The translations under genes were made by a program, and so were the position numbers. Of a stretch of 40,600 bases of DNA, positions 1-7,317 are shown piece after piece (the stretch's first letter is position 1; each line of letters begins with the position of its first letter). The DNA lies in the NCBI GenBank assembly GCA_902786855.1, contig CADAEH010000018.1:1-40600 (forward strand), read 5' to 3'. The notes under the pieces were generated by a model. The model did not search any database. It was not told the DNA's origin and saw nothing but the letters and a program-made list of their open reading frames with translations. The DNA is from an uncultured Eubacteriales bacterium (GTDB taxonomy: Bacteria > Bacillota > Clostridia > Peptostreptococcales > Anaerovoracaceae).

Positions 1-1
1 A

Positions 2-511
2 GATAAAATGGCTACCGTTACTGTTAAGGAGACATCAAAAACAGAAATCGATGACAAGCTCAAAGTCCATACCTGGGTCGATGGCAGCACACTGCATGTG
101 AAGTATTGTGCAGCGGGTAAAGGGCTTAGTATTAAGGATCTTAAAAAGACTCTGGAGATCACAGTTCCTGCCGATGTTAAACTATCGGATCTGAGCATCG
201 ATGCTTCAGCAGGTGATGTTAATGTGACAGCGGAAAGCATTGGAAAACTGGCCATTGACATCAGCTCGGGCAATATGAAATTCAGTGCTGACAAAGTGCC
301 GGAAAAGTCAGAAATCGATGCAGCCGCAGGAAATGTCGAGATATATATGCCGGAGAAGACAGATATGACATTGAAGGCAGATATATCAGCCGAAGATTTC
401 AACTCAGAGATACCTTTTACTAAAAAAGGTGATGCTTACATCTTTGGAAACGGTAAAAGCAGGATGGATATAGATGCAAGCGCAGGAAATATAAATATAA
501 AAAAGAAGTAA
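2..511 (+). CDS. DUF4097-like beta-strand repeat protein, 5' end cut by window
   Basis: The frame is open to the left edge, so this is the C-terminal part of a longer gene and the ATG at 8 is probably internal. The visible ~167 residues repeat a short beta-strand motif: IDASAGDVNV, IDISSGNMKF, IDAAAGNVEI, IDASAGNINI. This alternation of I-D-x-S/A-x-G-N/D-x-x-I is typical of DUF4097 (putative adhesin/polymer-forming-like) domains, which fold as a beta-helix. The protein ends in a lysine-rich tail. It is usually found as the cytoplasmic or envelope part of small regulatory membrane proteins; no membrane segment is in the visible part. Role unknown. A terminator follows 62 bases after the stop. 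Confidence 0.7.
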   Translation, partial: DKMATVTVKETSKTEIDDKLKVHTWVDGSTLHVKYCAAGKGLSIKDLKKTLEITVPADVKLSDLSIDASAGDVNVTAESIGKLAIDISSGNMKFSADKVPEKSEIDAAAGNVEIYMPEKTDMTLKADISAEDFNSEIPFTKKGDAYIFGNGKSRMDIDASAGNINIKKK

Positions 512-572
512 GGTCTGTTCATCTGCTGCGTGATAAGGGCTTTCGGAACAATTTTAGGCATCAAGCTGGCTG

Positions 573-604
573 CGGCCTGTGGGAGAGATCCTGCAGGCCG
601 TTTT
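573..604 (+). terminator. Intrinsic terminator of the DUF4097-like gene
   Basis: Stem CGGCCTG (573-579) with CAGGCCG (594-600), extended inside by GGA/TCC, followed by TTTT. It sits 62 bases after the preceding stop codon. Confidence 0.75.
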
Positions 605-750
605 ATATAATCAGTAATCGTCAGACTTTGCATACCCCTTAACAGCGAAAATGCCGTCAAATGGAGATTTTCACAATTCCCATCTGGCGCCATTTCTGCC
701 TTTCAAGGAGGCCTTGTCCCTTCAAAGCAAGCAATTCCAATGCTTTCAGA

Positions 751-791
751 TAAAAAATAGATGTGCGAAGATTTGTTGAAACTGCACATCT
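751..791 (-). terminator. Intrinsic terminator of the tRNA-Arg transcript
   Basis: On the minus strand AGATGTGC (791-784) pairs with GCACATCT (766-759), followed by A and six T (757-752). It begins 5 bases after the CCA end of the tRNA, so it should end the tRNA transcript. Confidence 0.75.
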
Positions 792-795
792 AAGC

Positions 796-871
796 TGGTG
801 CGCCCGGCGAGGATCGAACTCGCGGCCTTCTCATTCGGAGTGAGACACTCTATCCACTGAGCTACGAGCGC
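796..871 (-). tRNA. tRNA-Arg (anticodon CCG)
   Basis: Read on the minus strand, the cloverleaf is complete: acceptor GCGCTCG with CGGGCGC (one T-G wobble), D-arm with AGCTCAGTGG, anticodon stem TCTCA/TGAGA with loop CTCCGAA, so the anticodon is CCG (reads CGG), and T-arm GCGAG-TTCGATC-CTCGC. The 3' ACCA is encoded. It lies about 120 bases downstream of gpsA on the same strand and has its own terminator at 751-791. Confidence 0.95.
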
Positions 872-894
872 ATAATGATCATGTTCATATTCAT

Positions 895-930
895 ACCGGC
901 TGAGAGCATGTGGTGATGCTCCCGGCCGGT
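895..930. terminator. Strong hairpin between gpsA and tRNA-Arg
   Basis: A 14-bp stem with one A/C mismatch: ACCGGCTG-A-GAGCAT (895-909) with ATGCTC-C-CGGCCGGT (916-930), loop of six. A T-run (CCTTTTAT) follows only on the plus strand, where no gene lies just upstream. On the minus strand, the direction of gpsA, it is followed by AT-rich sequence without a T-run. It may still end or process the gpsA transcript before the tRNA. Confidence 0.45.
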
Positions 931-993
931 CCTTTTATCTATATACATTGCCTTAAGAGACGAATGATACGTGTGTGCTGCTTGCTGCAGGAT

Positions 994-1995
994 TTATTTC
1001 TTGTATTCCTGTTTGCGAGGACGTCCCATGAGGGCCTCAAGGGCGTCTTCAACTTTCATCTCGCCGCGGATGACGTTGTAGATGGCCTCGGTGATAGGCA
1101 TCTCCACACCGGTCTTCTTGGAAAGCTCATAAGCCGCCTCGGCGGTGAACATTCCCTCGACGATCATACCAATGGATTTCCTTGCTTCTTCAGGATCCAT
1201 GCCCTGGCCGATGAGGCGGCCGCAGCGGAAGTTCCTTGAGTGCATGCTGGTGCAGGTGACTATCATGTCGCCTACTCCGGAGAGGCCGGCAAAGGTCTCG
1301 AATTTTGCTCCCATTGCCATACCCAGCCTGGTCATCTCAGCAATGCCTCTGGTCATCATAGCTGCTCTGGTGTTGTCGCCGAATCCCATTCCATCGATAA
1401 TGCCCGAGCCGACAGCCATGACATTCTTGACAGAACCTGCAAGCTCCATTCCGAGCATGTCATCATTCGTATATATCCTGAATCTGTTGGTAGCAAAGAG
1501 GTCTGAAAGCGACCTTGCTGTACGTGGATCTCTTGAAGAGATGGATACAGCAGTCGGAACACCGATGCCCACTTCTTCAGCGTGGGACGGACCGGATATG
1601 CAGGCGTACCTGCTCATGTCAAAGCCCACTTCCTCAGCGACTTCAGACATACGCATCAGTGTCTTCTGCTCGATTCCCTTGGCGATGTTCATCGCGAGCG
1701 CATCCTTTTTGATGAACGGAAGCGCAGACTTAAGAGCGCTTCTGAAGTGCTGTGCCGGGATCGAGAAAACTATGATATCAGCATCTTTCAGCGCTGCCTC
1801 GTTGTCAGTATAAAAATGATAGTCTCCTGAAAGCTTTACGCCTGGAAGGTAGTCGACGTTTTCCATCGCGTCCTCCATGCGTTTCAGGTGAGCCTCATCT
1901 ATGTCAAAGATGTTGACCCTGCAGCCTTTTGCTGCGACTATGGTAGAAAGCGCTGTGCCGAAGCTGCCTGCGCCGACAAATGTTACAGTACTCAT
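994..1995 (-). CDS. gpsA: NAD(P)-dependent glycerol-3-phosphate dehydrogenase
   Basis: A cytosolic enzyme that reduces dihydroxyacetone phosphate to sn-glycerol 3-phosphate for phospholipid synthesis. The 333-residue protein has the family's usual length. It opens with the Rossmann motif TVTFVGAGSFGTALS, then has the conserved NIAKGIEQKTL segment, the ISGPSHAEEV motif, the catalytic-lysine region LAGSVKNVMAVGSGI, and GLSGVGDMIVTCTS with HSRNFRCG. I chose the ATG at 1995 because a strong AGGAGG-type site lies just upstream; a longer frame from 2022 would add nine residues with no binding site. The gene stands alone on the minus strand, divergent from the histidine phosphatase; the common plsY neighbour is absent. 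Confidence 0.96.
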   Translation of the reverse strand: MSTVTFVGAGSFGTALSTIVAAKGCRVNIFDIDEAHLKRMEDAMENVDYLPGVKLSGDYHFYTDNEAALKDADIIVFSIPAQHFRSALKSALPFIKKDALAMNIAKGIEQKTLMRMSEVAEEVGFDMSRYACISGPSHAEEVGIGVPTAVSISSRDPRTARSLSDLFATNRFRIYTNDDMLGMELAGSVKNVMAVGSGIIDGMGFGDNTRAAMMTRGIAEMTRLGMAMGAKFETFAGLSGVGDMIVTCTSMHSRNFRCGRLIGQGMDPEEARKSIGMIVEGMFTAEAAYELSKKTGVEMPITEAIYNVIRGEMKVEDALEALMGRPRKQEYKK

Positions 1996-2036
1996 ACTTT
2001 CCCCTCCTGTATGTTTTCGCATTGCGCCGGTCTGGG

Positions 2037-2056
2037 TGATCGGCGGCTGCCGATCA
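2037..2056 (-). promoter_or_regulatory. Hairpin in the gpsA leader
   Basis: Perfect 8-bp inverted repeat TGATCGGC-GGCT-GCCGATCA, between the predicted gpsA transcription start (about 2081) and the start codon at 1995. Role unknown; it could stabilise the mRNA. Confidence 0.35.
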
Positions 2057-2087
2057 GGTGCGTTCCAACCCTGACTGCACTTAACGA

Positions 2088-2116
2088 ATTATACAAGGTT
2101 TTGGCTGAGGTGACAA
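2088..2116 (-). promoter_or_regulatory. Predicted gpsA promoter
   Basis: On the minus strand: -35 TTGTCA (2116-2111), 17-bp spacer, -10 TATAAT (2093-2088). Five of six and six of six consensus bases with ideal spacing. It implies a leader of about 85 bases before gpsA. Confidence 0.65.
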
Positions 2117-2183
2117 GAGCAGTGAAGCCAGGCAAAATAAATCTCTATCTGATCAAGCACTTATGTTAATCAACAAGTTAATG

Positions 2184-2192
2184 TGGTAAAAT
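2184..2192 (+). promoter_or_regulatory. Extended -10 element of the histidine phosphatase gene
   Basis: TGG-TAAAAT, an extended -10 (TGn) element, ends at 2192. The start codon is at 2200, seven bases later, so transcription should begin at or next to the ATG. No good -35 and no Shine-Dalgarno sequence are seen. Confidence 0.45.
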
Positions 2193-2199
2193 TCTTGTC

Positions 2200-2931
2200 A
2201 TGAAACAGACGCTTTACCTTATCAGACATGGACATACTTCAGGAACGGAGTCCGCTCTTATGTACGGAGCGACCGAGCTTCCGTTGACGAAAGACGGTCT
2301 TGACGAGATCGCCGTTTATTCAGATGCCGGTATATATCCGGATCCGAACGGCGCGGCGGTATATACATCAGGTATGATCAGGGCGCTTCAGACACTCGCT
2401 GTCATGTATGGTGCAGACCCGGCTGATGTCCATGTCAGTCCCGAAAACATCTATCCGGAAAAGGGCGACAATATCGAGTGCATCGCAAACAATATAGCAG
2501 AACTTTGCTCTGTTCCGCACGATACAGAACCTATGCTTCGCGAAGTCGATCTGGGTGCTTACGAGATGACGACGATCGATGAGATCCTTGAAGATGAGTT
2601 TGGCAGGAAGTGGATCGGCGGCGAGATCGATGAACCGGACTTCCCGGGCGGAGATACCGATCGCGGATTTCAGGACAGGATCAACCGAGGTCTCTGGGAT
2701 ATACTGAAAAAGGCGAAGGCGGATGGCCACGAAAAGATCATCATCGTGAGCCATGGCGGGGTCATAACATATATAATGAACAAAGCTTTTCCGGGAAGGT
2801 ATGACAACAAGTGGATCTGGTGCCCAAAACCGGGAACGGGATATAAGATAGAGATCGATGACGGCAGTCCGGTAAGCTGGACGCCTGTCGGGGATATCGG
2901 AGAAAACGAGACGCCGACCAAAGATCTCTGA
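2200..2931 (+). CDS. Histidine phosphatase family (phosphoglycerate mutase-like) protein
   Basis: A 243-residue cytosolic phosphatase or mutase of the branch named for the RHG motif. LYLIRHGHTSG holds Arg9, catalytic His10 and Gly11. The acid residue lies in LREVDLGAYE, and the second catalytic His is in VSHGGVITYI (His185). The family transfers phosphate through a phosphohistidine; the substrate cannot be told from sequence. The protein is somewhat longer than CobC/GpmB types and ends in a hydrophilic tail. The ATG is fixed by the RHG position, yet there is no Shine-Dalgarno sequence and a -10 element ends only seven bases upstream, so the mRNA is probably leaderless. The probable selenoprotein gene follows 14 bases later. 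Confidence 0.9.
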   Translation: MKQTLYLIRHGHTSGTESALMYGATELPLTKDGLDEIAVYSDAGIYPDPNGAAVYTSGMIRALQTLAVMYGADPADVHVSPENIYPEKGDNIECIANNIAELCSVPHDTEPMLREVDLGAYEMTTIDEILEDEFGRKWIGGEIDEPDFPGGDTDRGFQDRINRGLWDILKKAKADGHEKIIIVSHGGVITYIMNKAFPGRYDNKWIWCPKPGTGYKIEIDDGSPVSWTPVGDIGENETPTKDL

Positions 2932-2945
2932 CGAGGTTGATGCAT

Positions 2946-3701
2946 ATGGTCGAGCTTAATGACAATGCTATTGAATATATGAAGATGCTCGGCTTTCGGG
3001 ATGTCGTTCTCGGAGTGGAAAAGTTCACGACATGATGCGATCCTCCTAGGATGGAGGTGTCGGTAAGTTTTACCGACGGGAGCCGTGACTTAAACATAGA
3101 GAAAGCCTTGCAGCACGGCACCCACAGTGCGGGCAGTTCAGAGCAGGCAGAGGCCGGTGAGACTGCAGACCGGACATACGATATCGACTGTACTGTGATC
3201 GGGCGTGCATGGATACCGCGCGAAGGTCTCGAGATATCACCGCCGGTCAGGGTCCGCTATGAAAAGCATCCTTGGATAACGGCGTTTGAGTTTGATGGCC
3301 TGAGAGCTGCGCCTGCGCGCCGGACAGGAATCGGAAATAAGGCGGCAAAGGGTTTCGTAAAGTCTCTCAGTACTATATACTCTAAAGCGTATGATGAATA
3401 CCGGGCATACGGAGGGGACGAGAGCTTTGATGCAGGCGCGTACTTCTCAGACGCGGCAAAGCACTTTGCATCCATGGCGTCAGACCCGCAGAAAGCAAGA
3501 TTGTTTTCTAAGTTCTGCGGTTTTGCGGAAAACATGTGGCGCGAGGGCGATGAAGAGATGCTCCGGATCTGCCTGAACGATGTTTTGCCTGCTCTGCTCT
3601 CAGACGCGACGGCCGGAGAGGCCTTCGAAAAGAGCATAACGGCTGAATTCAGATCTTACCTTGAAGGCGGTAGGAGCGGGGCAAAAAACGATTCGCGCTG
3701 A
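2946..3701 (+). CDS. Probable CC/Se-motif selenoprotein, HesB-like N-terminus, in-frame UGA at codon 30
   Basis: Reading from the ATG at 2946 (GAGG at 2933-2936, nine bases upstream) gives 29 residues, then TGA at 3033-3035, then in the same frame Cys-Asp-Pro-Pro and 216 more residues from Met36 on. Reading UGA as selenocysteine gives FTT-U-CDPPRMEVSVSF in a 251-residue protein. The first ~130 residues fit the small HesB-like 'CC/Se motif' (seleno)protein family as I remember it: an N-terminal helix (NDNAIEYMK), a strand, a U-C or C-C pair followed by a proline, then strands like VIGRAWIPREGLEI and a final WITAFEFDGL. The remaining ~120 residues (KLFSK-type helices, KFCGFAENMWREGDEEM) form a helical extension I do not recognise. 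Residues about 58-76 are an Ala/Gly/Glu-rich insert. Alternatives: a gene broken by a nonsense mutation, or a separate ORF from the ATG at 3051, which has no good binding site. Redox or metal-related function is only inferred. Confidence 0.7.
3042..3077 (+). promoter_or_regulatory. Candidate bacterial SECIS hairpins after the in-frame UGA
   Basis: Two hairpins follow the TGA at 3033-3035. The first pairs CCTCC (3042-3046) with GGAGG (3053-3057). The second is a perfect 8-bp stem, GTCGGTAA (3059-3066) with TTACCGAC (3070-3077), loop GTT starting with G, whose loop begins 32 bases after the UGA. Bacterial SelB-binding hairpins lie at such distances inside the coding sequence and usually have a G at the start of the apical loop. 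Confidence 0.5.
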
Positions 3702-3746
3702 CGGATAAAAGATACAGAAACAAACACAATAGAGAGGATAATAATT

Positions 3747-4301
3747 ATGGCTGCAAACAACAAAAGGAAAAACGAACTTCAATTCAAGCTTACCGAAGAC
3801 GACATCAAACTGTTCGGACGCTACAGGATACTCTATACCAAGCAGGGTCACAGGATGGTATTGCAGCAGAGGCTGACATATCTGATCTCGGCGGCTGCTC
3901 TGGCAGTACTGTTCACGGTGTTCCATGTCGATAAGAAGTTCACGATAATGATGTACATCACCGCAGCGGTGATCGCCTTTGTCGGGATCTTCTTTGCTGA
4001 AACCCTGGTAATACGTCAGCAGGACAAGGAGATCGCGAAGACAGAAAGCAGTGCGGAAAGAGTCCATGCCGCTACGAACACTGTAAGACTTGAGGAAGAA
4101 GGGTTCTCGACATTTGCAGCCGGGGACGAGCAGCACTTTAAATACACTGACATCAAGCTGGTAGACCTCACCGACCATGCCATCTATGTGTGGCTGAGCG
4201 ATGAGATGATCATGCCGCTGCCGCTTCATGCATTCAGAGACCTGAAAGATATGAAAGAGACCTGCAAGTGGATCAGGGAGAAGGCTGGTCTGAACGAGTA
4301 G
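3747..4301 (+). CDS. YcxB-like membrane protein
   Basis: A 184-residue protein with two adjacent membrane helices (about residues 48-64, LISAAALAVLFTVFHV, and 70-90, TIMMYITAAVIAFVGIFFA) and a C-terminal domain of about 80 residues. That domain (RLEEEGFSTFAAGDEQHFKYTDIK ... AIYVWLSDEMIMPLPLHAF) has the order of strands seen in the YcxB-like family: an exposed strand, the 'y.di..v.e....yl' segment and a 'iPl.aF' segment. The function of this family is unknown. AGAGAGGA lies about ten bases before the ATG. The gene is 45 bases after the selenoprotein gene and likely shares its transcript. Confidence 0.75.
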   Translation: MAANNKRKNELQFKLTEDDIKLFGRYRILYTKQGHRMVLQQRLTYLISAAALAVLFTVFHVDKKFTIMMYITAAVIAFVGIFFAETLVIRQQDKEIAKTESSAERVHAATNTVRLEEEGFSTFAAGDEQHFKYTDIKLVDLTDHAIYVWLSDEMIMPLPLHAFRDLKDMKETCKWIREKAGLNE

Positions 4302-4369
4302 CAGACGCCGGATATCCCTACCGGAAGAATTGTATTTTGTGAAAAACAACAAATAATCCCAGCAATTCG

Positions 4370-4398
4370 TTGACTTATTGTATAAAACGGTTTATATT
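4370..4398 (+). promoter_or_regulatory. Predicted promoter of the methionine transport operon
   Basis: -35 TTGACT (4370-4375), exactly 17 bases, -10 TATATT (4393-4398). Transcription should start near 4405, giving a leader of about 220 bases before metN that holds the leader peptide gene and terminator. Two AACCGGG direct repeats lie at 4406-4412 and 4417-4423. Confidence 0.7.
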
Positions 4399-4453
4399 AT
4401 CTATCAACCGGGAAATAACCGGGCATCTTATTCTATGAAAGGAGTACATTCAC

Positions 4454-4525
4454 ATGACCACAAGAAGCATGATGATGGATATGAGAATGATGGGCATGTG
4501 CATGTGCGGTGCCGATATAGCATAG
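4454..4525 (+). CDS. Methionine-rich leader peptide of the metNIQ operon
   Basis: A 23-codon reading frame with a strong ribosome binding site (AAAGGAG, 4438-4444, nine bases before the ATG). Nine of 23 residues are Met (positions 1, 6, 7, 8, 10, 12, 13, 15, 17), with Cys at 16 and 18; the stretch MMMDMRMMGMCMC spans codons 6-18. It lies in the leader of a methionine transporter operon, upstream of an intrinsic terminator. I infer a classical attenuation peptide: ribosomes short of charged tRNA-Met stall in the Met run and allow an alternative RNA fold that prevents termination. The two Cys codons might also sense cysteine. The peptide itself probably has no function. A T-box or SAM riboswitch is not seen here. 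Confidence 0.85.
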   Translation: MTTRSMMMDMRMMGMCMCGADIA

Positions 4526-4542
4526 GATAAGGTCATAACGCA

Positions 4543-4580
4543 GCCGATACTATGAGTTTTCTCATGTAATATACCATCGG
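4543..4580 (+). promoter_or_regulatory. Candidate antiterminator fold in the metN leader
   Basis: CCGAT (4544-4548) can pair with ATCGG (4576-4580), enclosing a small hairpin ATGAG-TTTT-CTCAT (4552-4565). ATCGG is part of the 5' arm of the terminator at 4575-4612, so the two folds exclude each other. A second copy of GCCGATA (4511-4517) overlaps the last codons of the leader peptide and could compete, which would make the choice depend on ribosome position. Confidence 0.5.
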
Positions 4581-4612
4581 GCAGGTCGTTAGGACCGGCC
4601 CGATGTTTTTTT
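4575..4612 (+). terminator. Attenuator terminator upstream of metN
   Basis: Outer stem CATCGGGC (4575-4582) with GCCCGATG (4598-4605), one A/G mismatch, inner stem GGTC/GACC, loop GTTAG, then seven T (4606-4612). It lies between the leader peptide and metN, whose ribosome binding site starts right after the T-run. Confidence 0.85.
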
Positions 4613-4626
4613 CAGAAAGGAACAGT

Positions 4627-5697
4627 ATGGCAGAACACATAATCAGTCTGCAGGGGGTCACCAAGGAGTTCGATACCAAGAACGGAAAAGTCGTGGCTCT
4701 CAAAGACATCAATCTGGATATCGAAAAGGGAGATTCTTACGGGATCATCGGTCTCTCGGGTGCGGGCAAGTCGACACTGGTAAGGACGATCAACCTGCTC
4801 GAGCAGCCGACCGAGGGAAAGGTCCTCTTCGATGGAGAGGCATTGACAGGACTCAGAAGCAAAGATCTTAACCTCGCCAGGCGCAAGATCTCGATGATCT
4901 TCCAGCAGTTCAATCTGCTGATGCAGAGGGATGCTGTCGGAAATATCTGCTTCCCGCTTGAGATAGCCGGTGTGCCGAGAGCAGAGGCGAGAGCCAAAGC
5001 CGAGGAACTCCTCAAGGTAGTCGACCTTGAAGAAAGAGCGCACTCCTATCCGTCTCAGCTTTCCGGAGGACAAAAGCAGAGAGTCGCTATCGCAAGAGCT
5101 CTGGCGTCAGACCCGGAAGTCATCCTCTGTGATGAGGCTACATCAGCTCTTGACCCTAAGACGACGAGATCTATCCTGAGCCTGCTGAGGCAGATCAACG
5201 AAGAGAGGGGCATCACACTGGTAGTGATCACCCACGAGATGGAGGTCATAAAGCAGCTTTGCAAAAAGGTGGCAGTCATCGAGAACGGCGAGATCGTAGA
5301 GAGAGGTCTGGTCAAAGATATCTTCGCAAGACCTAAGACAAAAGCCGCAAGAAAGCTTTTCTTCCCTGAAGGTGATGAAAAGGAAAAGACCAAAGGCAGA
5401 ACGGCGACGATGAACCGCCTGAGGCTTGCTTTCAACGAGCAGACAGCATACAAGCCGATCATCTCCTCGATGATCCTGGAGACCGGAGCGCCGGTCAATA
5501 TCCTTTACGCCAACATGGACGCACTCCTCGAGGAGCAGAAGGGCCAGATGGTCATATGTCTCTCCGATGACAAGGATACAGCCGAGAAACAGAAAGCTTA
5601 CCTCATAAAAGAGGGTGTCGACTTTACAGAGATACCGGAGGAATCGGAATACTATGAATATCCGCTTCACGGTTTTGAGGAGGAGGTGACAGAGTAA
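4627..5697 (+). CDS. metN: Methionine ABC transporter, ATP-binding protein
   Basis: The ATPase of the D-/L-methionine importer, on the inner face of the membrane with MetI. 356 residues: Walker A GLSGAGKST, Q-loop MIFQQFNLL, signature LSGGQKQRVAIARAL, Walker B VILCDEATSALD, H-loop VVITHEM. After the nucleotide-binding domain comes a C-terminal ~90-residue NIL domain (about 270-345), which in MetN binds methionine and inhibits transport when the inside pool is high. The start is the ATG at 4627 with AAAGGA upstream; an earlier in-frame ATG at 4603 lies inside the terminator and is rejected. Expression is probably set by the upstream attenuator. metI starts at the last base of the stop codon. 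Confidence 0.96.
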   Translation: MAEHIISLQGVTKEFDTKNGKVVALKDINLDIEKGDSYGIIGLSGAGKSTLVRTINLLEQPTEGKVLFDGEALTGLRSKDLNLARRKISMIFQQFNLLMQRDAVGNICFPLEIAGVPRAEARAKAEELLKVVDLEERAHSYPSQLSGGQKQRVAIARALASDPEVILCDEATSALDPKTTRSILSLLRQINEERGITLVVITHEMEVIKQLCKKVAVIENGEIVERGLVKDIFARPKTKAARKLFFPEGDEKEKTKGRTATMNRLRLAFNEQTAYKPIISSMILETGAPVNILYANMDALLEEQKGQMVICLSDDKDTAEKQKAYLIKEGVDFTEIPEESEYYEYPLHGFEEEVTE

Positions 5698-6359
5698 TGG
5701 ATACAGGTACATTGGTAAGCCTGCTCTGGGAAGGACTTCTCCAGACACTGTACATGACACTCATCGGAACTCTGATCTCATACCTGATAGGACTTCCGAT
5801 CGGAGTATCGCTGGTGGTCACAGGACCTAACGGGATCAGACCGATTGGCATCTATAACAAAGTGATGGGATTCATCGTAAACGTGATCCGTTCGGTACCT
5901 TTCCTCATCCTGATGATCGCGCTGATGCCATACATCCGTAAGATCATCGGCACCGGGATAGGAACAAGCGCTACGACGGCCGCACTCATCGTGGCAGCAG
6001 CACCTTTCGTAGCCAGGCTGGTAGAACAGTCGATCCTCGAAGTAGACGCAGGTGTCATTGAAGCAGCTCAGGCGATGGGAGCGAGCAACTTCCAGATAAT
6101 CAAGAAAGTGCTTTTGCTCGAAGCAAGACCATCACTCCTGAACGGAGCCGCGGTAGCGACGATCAACATCCTAGGGTATTCAGCGATGGCCGGCATAGTC
6201 GGAGGCGGAGGGCTCGGAGACATAGCCATCCGGTACGGACTTTACAGATTCCAGCCTGCGATCATGTGGATCACGATAGTAGTACTGGTCGTACTTGTCC
6301 AGATACTGCAGGAGGTCGGCATCAGAGTTGCCTCCAGGATGGACAACCGTCTCAACTAA
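5697..6359 (+). CDS. metI: Methionine ABC transporter, permease
   Basis: The 220-residue membrane channel of the methionine importer, with about five hydrophobic segments. The N-terminal signature TLYMTLIGTLISYLIGLPIG and the EAA-like coupling motif IEAAQAMGASNFQIIKKVLL, which docks on MetN, are both typical, as is SAMAGIVGGGGLGDIAIRYG. The length matches the family. It overlaps metN by one base (TAATG), so the two are translationally coupled. Confidence 0.96.
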   Translation: MDTGTLVSLLWEGLLQTLYMTLIGTLISYLIGLPIGVSLVVTGPNGIRPIGIYNKVMGFIVNVIRSVPFLILMIALMPYIRKIIGTGIGTSATTAALIVAAAPFVARLVEQSILEVDAGVIEAAQAMGASNFQIIKKVLLLEARPSLLNGAAVATINILGYSAMAGIVGGGGLGDIAIRYGLYRFQPAIMWITIVVLVVLVQILQEVGIRVASRMDNRLN

Positions 6360-6431
6360 ACATGTTAAAACCCCTGGGAGGGAATAATTACAACAGGGTA
6401 TTATATGAAGAAAATGAAAGGAGAAATCACC

Positions 6432-7259
6432 ATGAAGAACATCAGAAAGTTAAGCGTACTCGCGATCGTACTCGCACTCATTTTCGCATTCACAGCATGC
6501 GGAGCCACCTCCAATGACGAAGAAGGTGAAGCCAAGATCATCAGAGTAGCAGCATCCCCTACACCACATGCAGAGATCCTGAATTCGATCGCTGACAATC
6601 TTGAAGAGGAAGGATGGACACTCGAGGTCGTAGAATTCGATGACTATGTACAGCCTAACGTAGCTACAACAGAAGGCGATGTAGATGCCAACTATTTCCA
6701 GCACGTTCCATATCTCGAACAGTACAATGACGAGAACGGCACAGAGCTCGTAGCAGTAGGAAACGTTCACTACGAAGCAATGGGCGCTTACAAGGGAACC
6801 AAAGCTTCCTTCGATGAGCTCGCAGACGGCGACAAAATCGCAGTTCCTAACGACGTGACCAACGAAGCCAGAGCACTCCAGCTCCTCGCAGCGAACGGAG
6901 TTCTCACACTCAAGGACGGAGTCGGTCTCGAAGCAACCAAGACAGATATCGTAGACAACCCTAAGAACATTGAGATCGTAGAGCTCGAAGCAGCTACTAT
7001 CCCTGCATCACTTCCGGACGTTGCAGTTGGAGTTATCAATGCTAACTACGCACTCGGAGCAGGCCTCACAACAGACGATGCAATAGCATACGAGTCTGAG
7101 GATTCAGAAGCAGCTGAGACCTATGTAAATGTCATCGTAGTCAACGCAGGCAACGAAGATTCTGAGAAGACCAAGGCTCTCGTAGCAGCAATCCAGACAG
7201 ACGAGGTCAAGGAATTCATCGCTGAGCAGTTCAAGGGCGCAGTACAGGCTAAGTTCTAG
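6432..7259 (+). CDS. metQ: Methionine-binding lipoprotein (NlpA/MetQ family)
   Basis: The membrane-anchored substrate-binding protein of the importer, 275 residues. A lipoprotein signal peptide ends at FTAC-G, so Cys23 should be lipidated. The mature part begins with the family's IIRVAASPTPHAEILNSI, followed by VVEFDDYVQPNVA, DANYFQHVPYL, KIAVPNDVTNEARALQLL and the ligand-pocket stretch AVGVINANYAL. An upstream in-frame ATG at 6405 is rejected because AAAGGAG lies just before 6432. It is the last gene of the operon, 72 bases after metI and followed by a strong terminator. Confidence 0.96.
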   Translation: MKNIRKLSVLAIVLALIFAFTACGATSNDEEGEAKIIRVAASPTPHAEILNSIADNLEEEGWTLEVVEFDDYVQPNVATTEGDVDANYFQHVPYLEQYNDENGTELVAVGNVHYEAMGAYKGTKASFDELADGDKIAVPNDVTNEARALQLLAANGVLTLKDGVGLEATKTDIVDNPKNIEIVELEAATIPASLPDVAVGVINANYALGAGLTTDDAIAYESEDSEAAETYVNVIVVNAGNEDSEKTKALVAAIQTDEVKEFIAEQFKGAVQAKF

Positions 7260-7317
7260 ACTGTGATTCAGACAGATTCTGATCGAGCTGGATAATAAAC
7301 AGATCCATAAATGAAAC

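Noticed and set aside
910-1830. Plus-strand ORFs opposite gpsA
   Set aside because: They are antisense to a complete, well-conserved gpsA and lack recognisable features.
3051-3701. Separate ORF starting at the ATG at 3051
   Set aside because: It lacks a proper binding site and cuts the HesB-like domain in two. Reading through the in-frame UGA from 2946 explains both halves better, although a pseudogene is not excluded.
4400-4620. T-box or SAM riboswitch in the metN leader
   Set aside because: No T-box sequence (GGTGGNACCGCG-like) or S-box core is present; the leader is too short and holds the peptide ORF instead.
4603-4626. N-terminal extension of MetN from the ATG at 4603
   Set aside because: That ATG lies in the 3' arm of the terminator; family start and binding site point to 4627.
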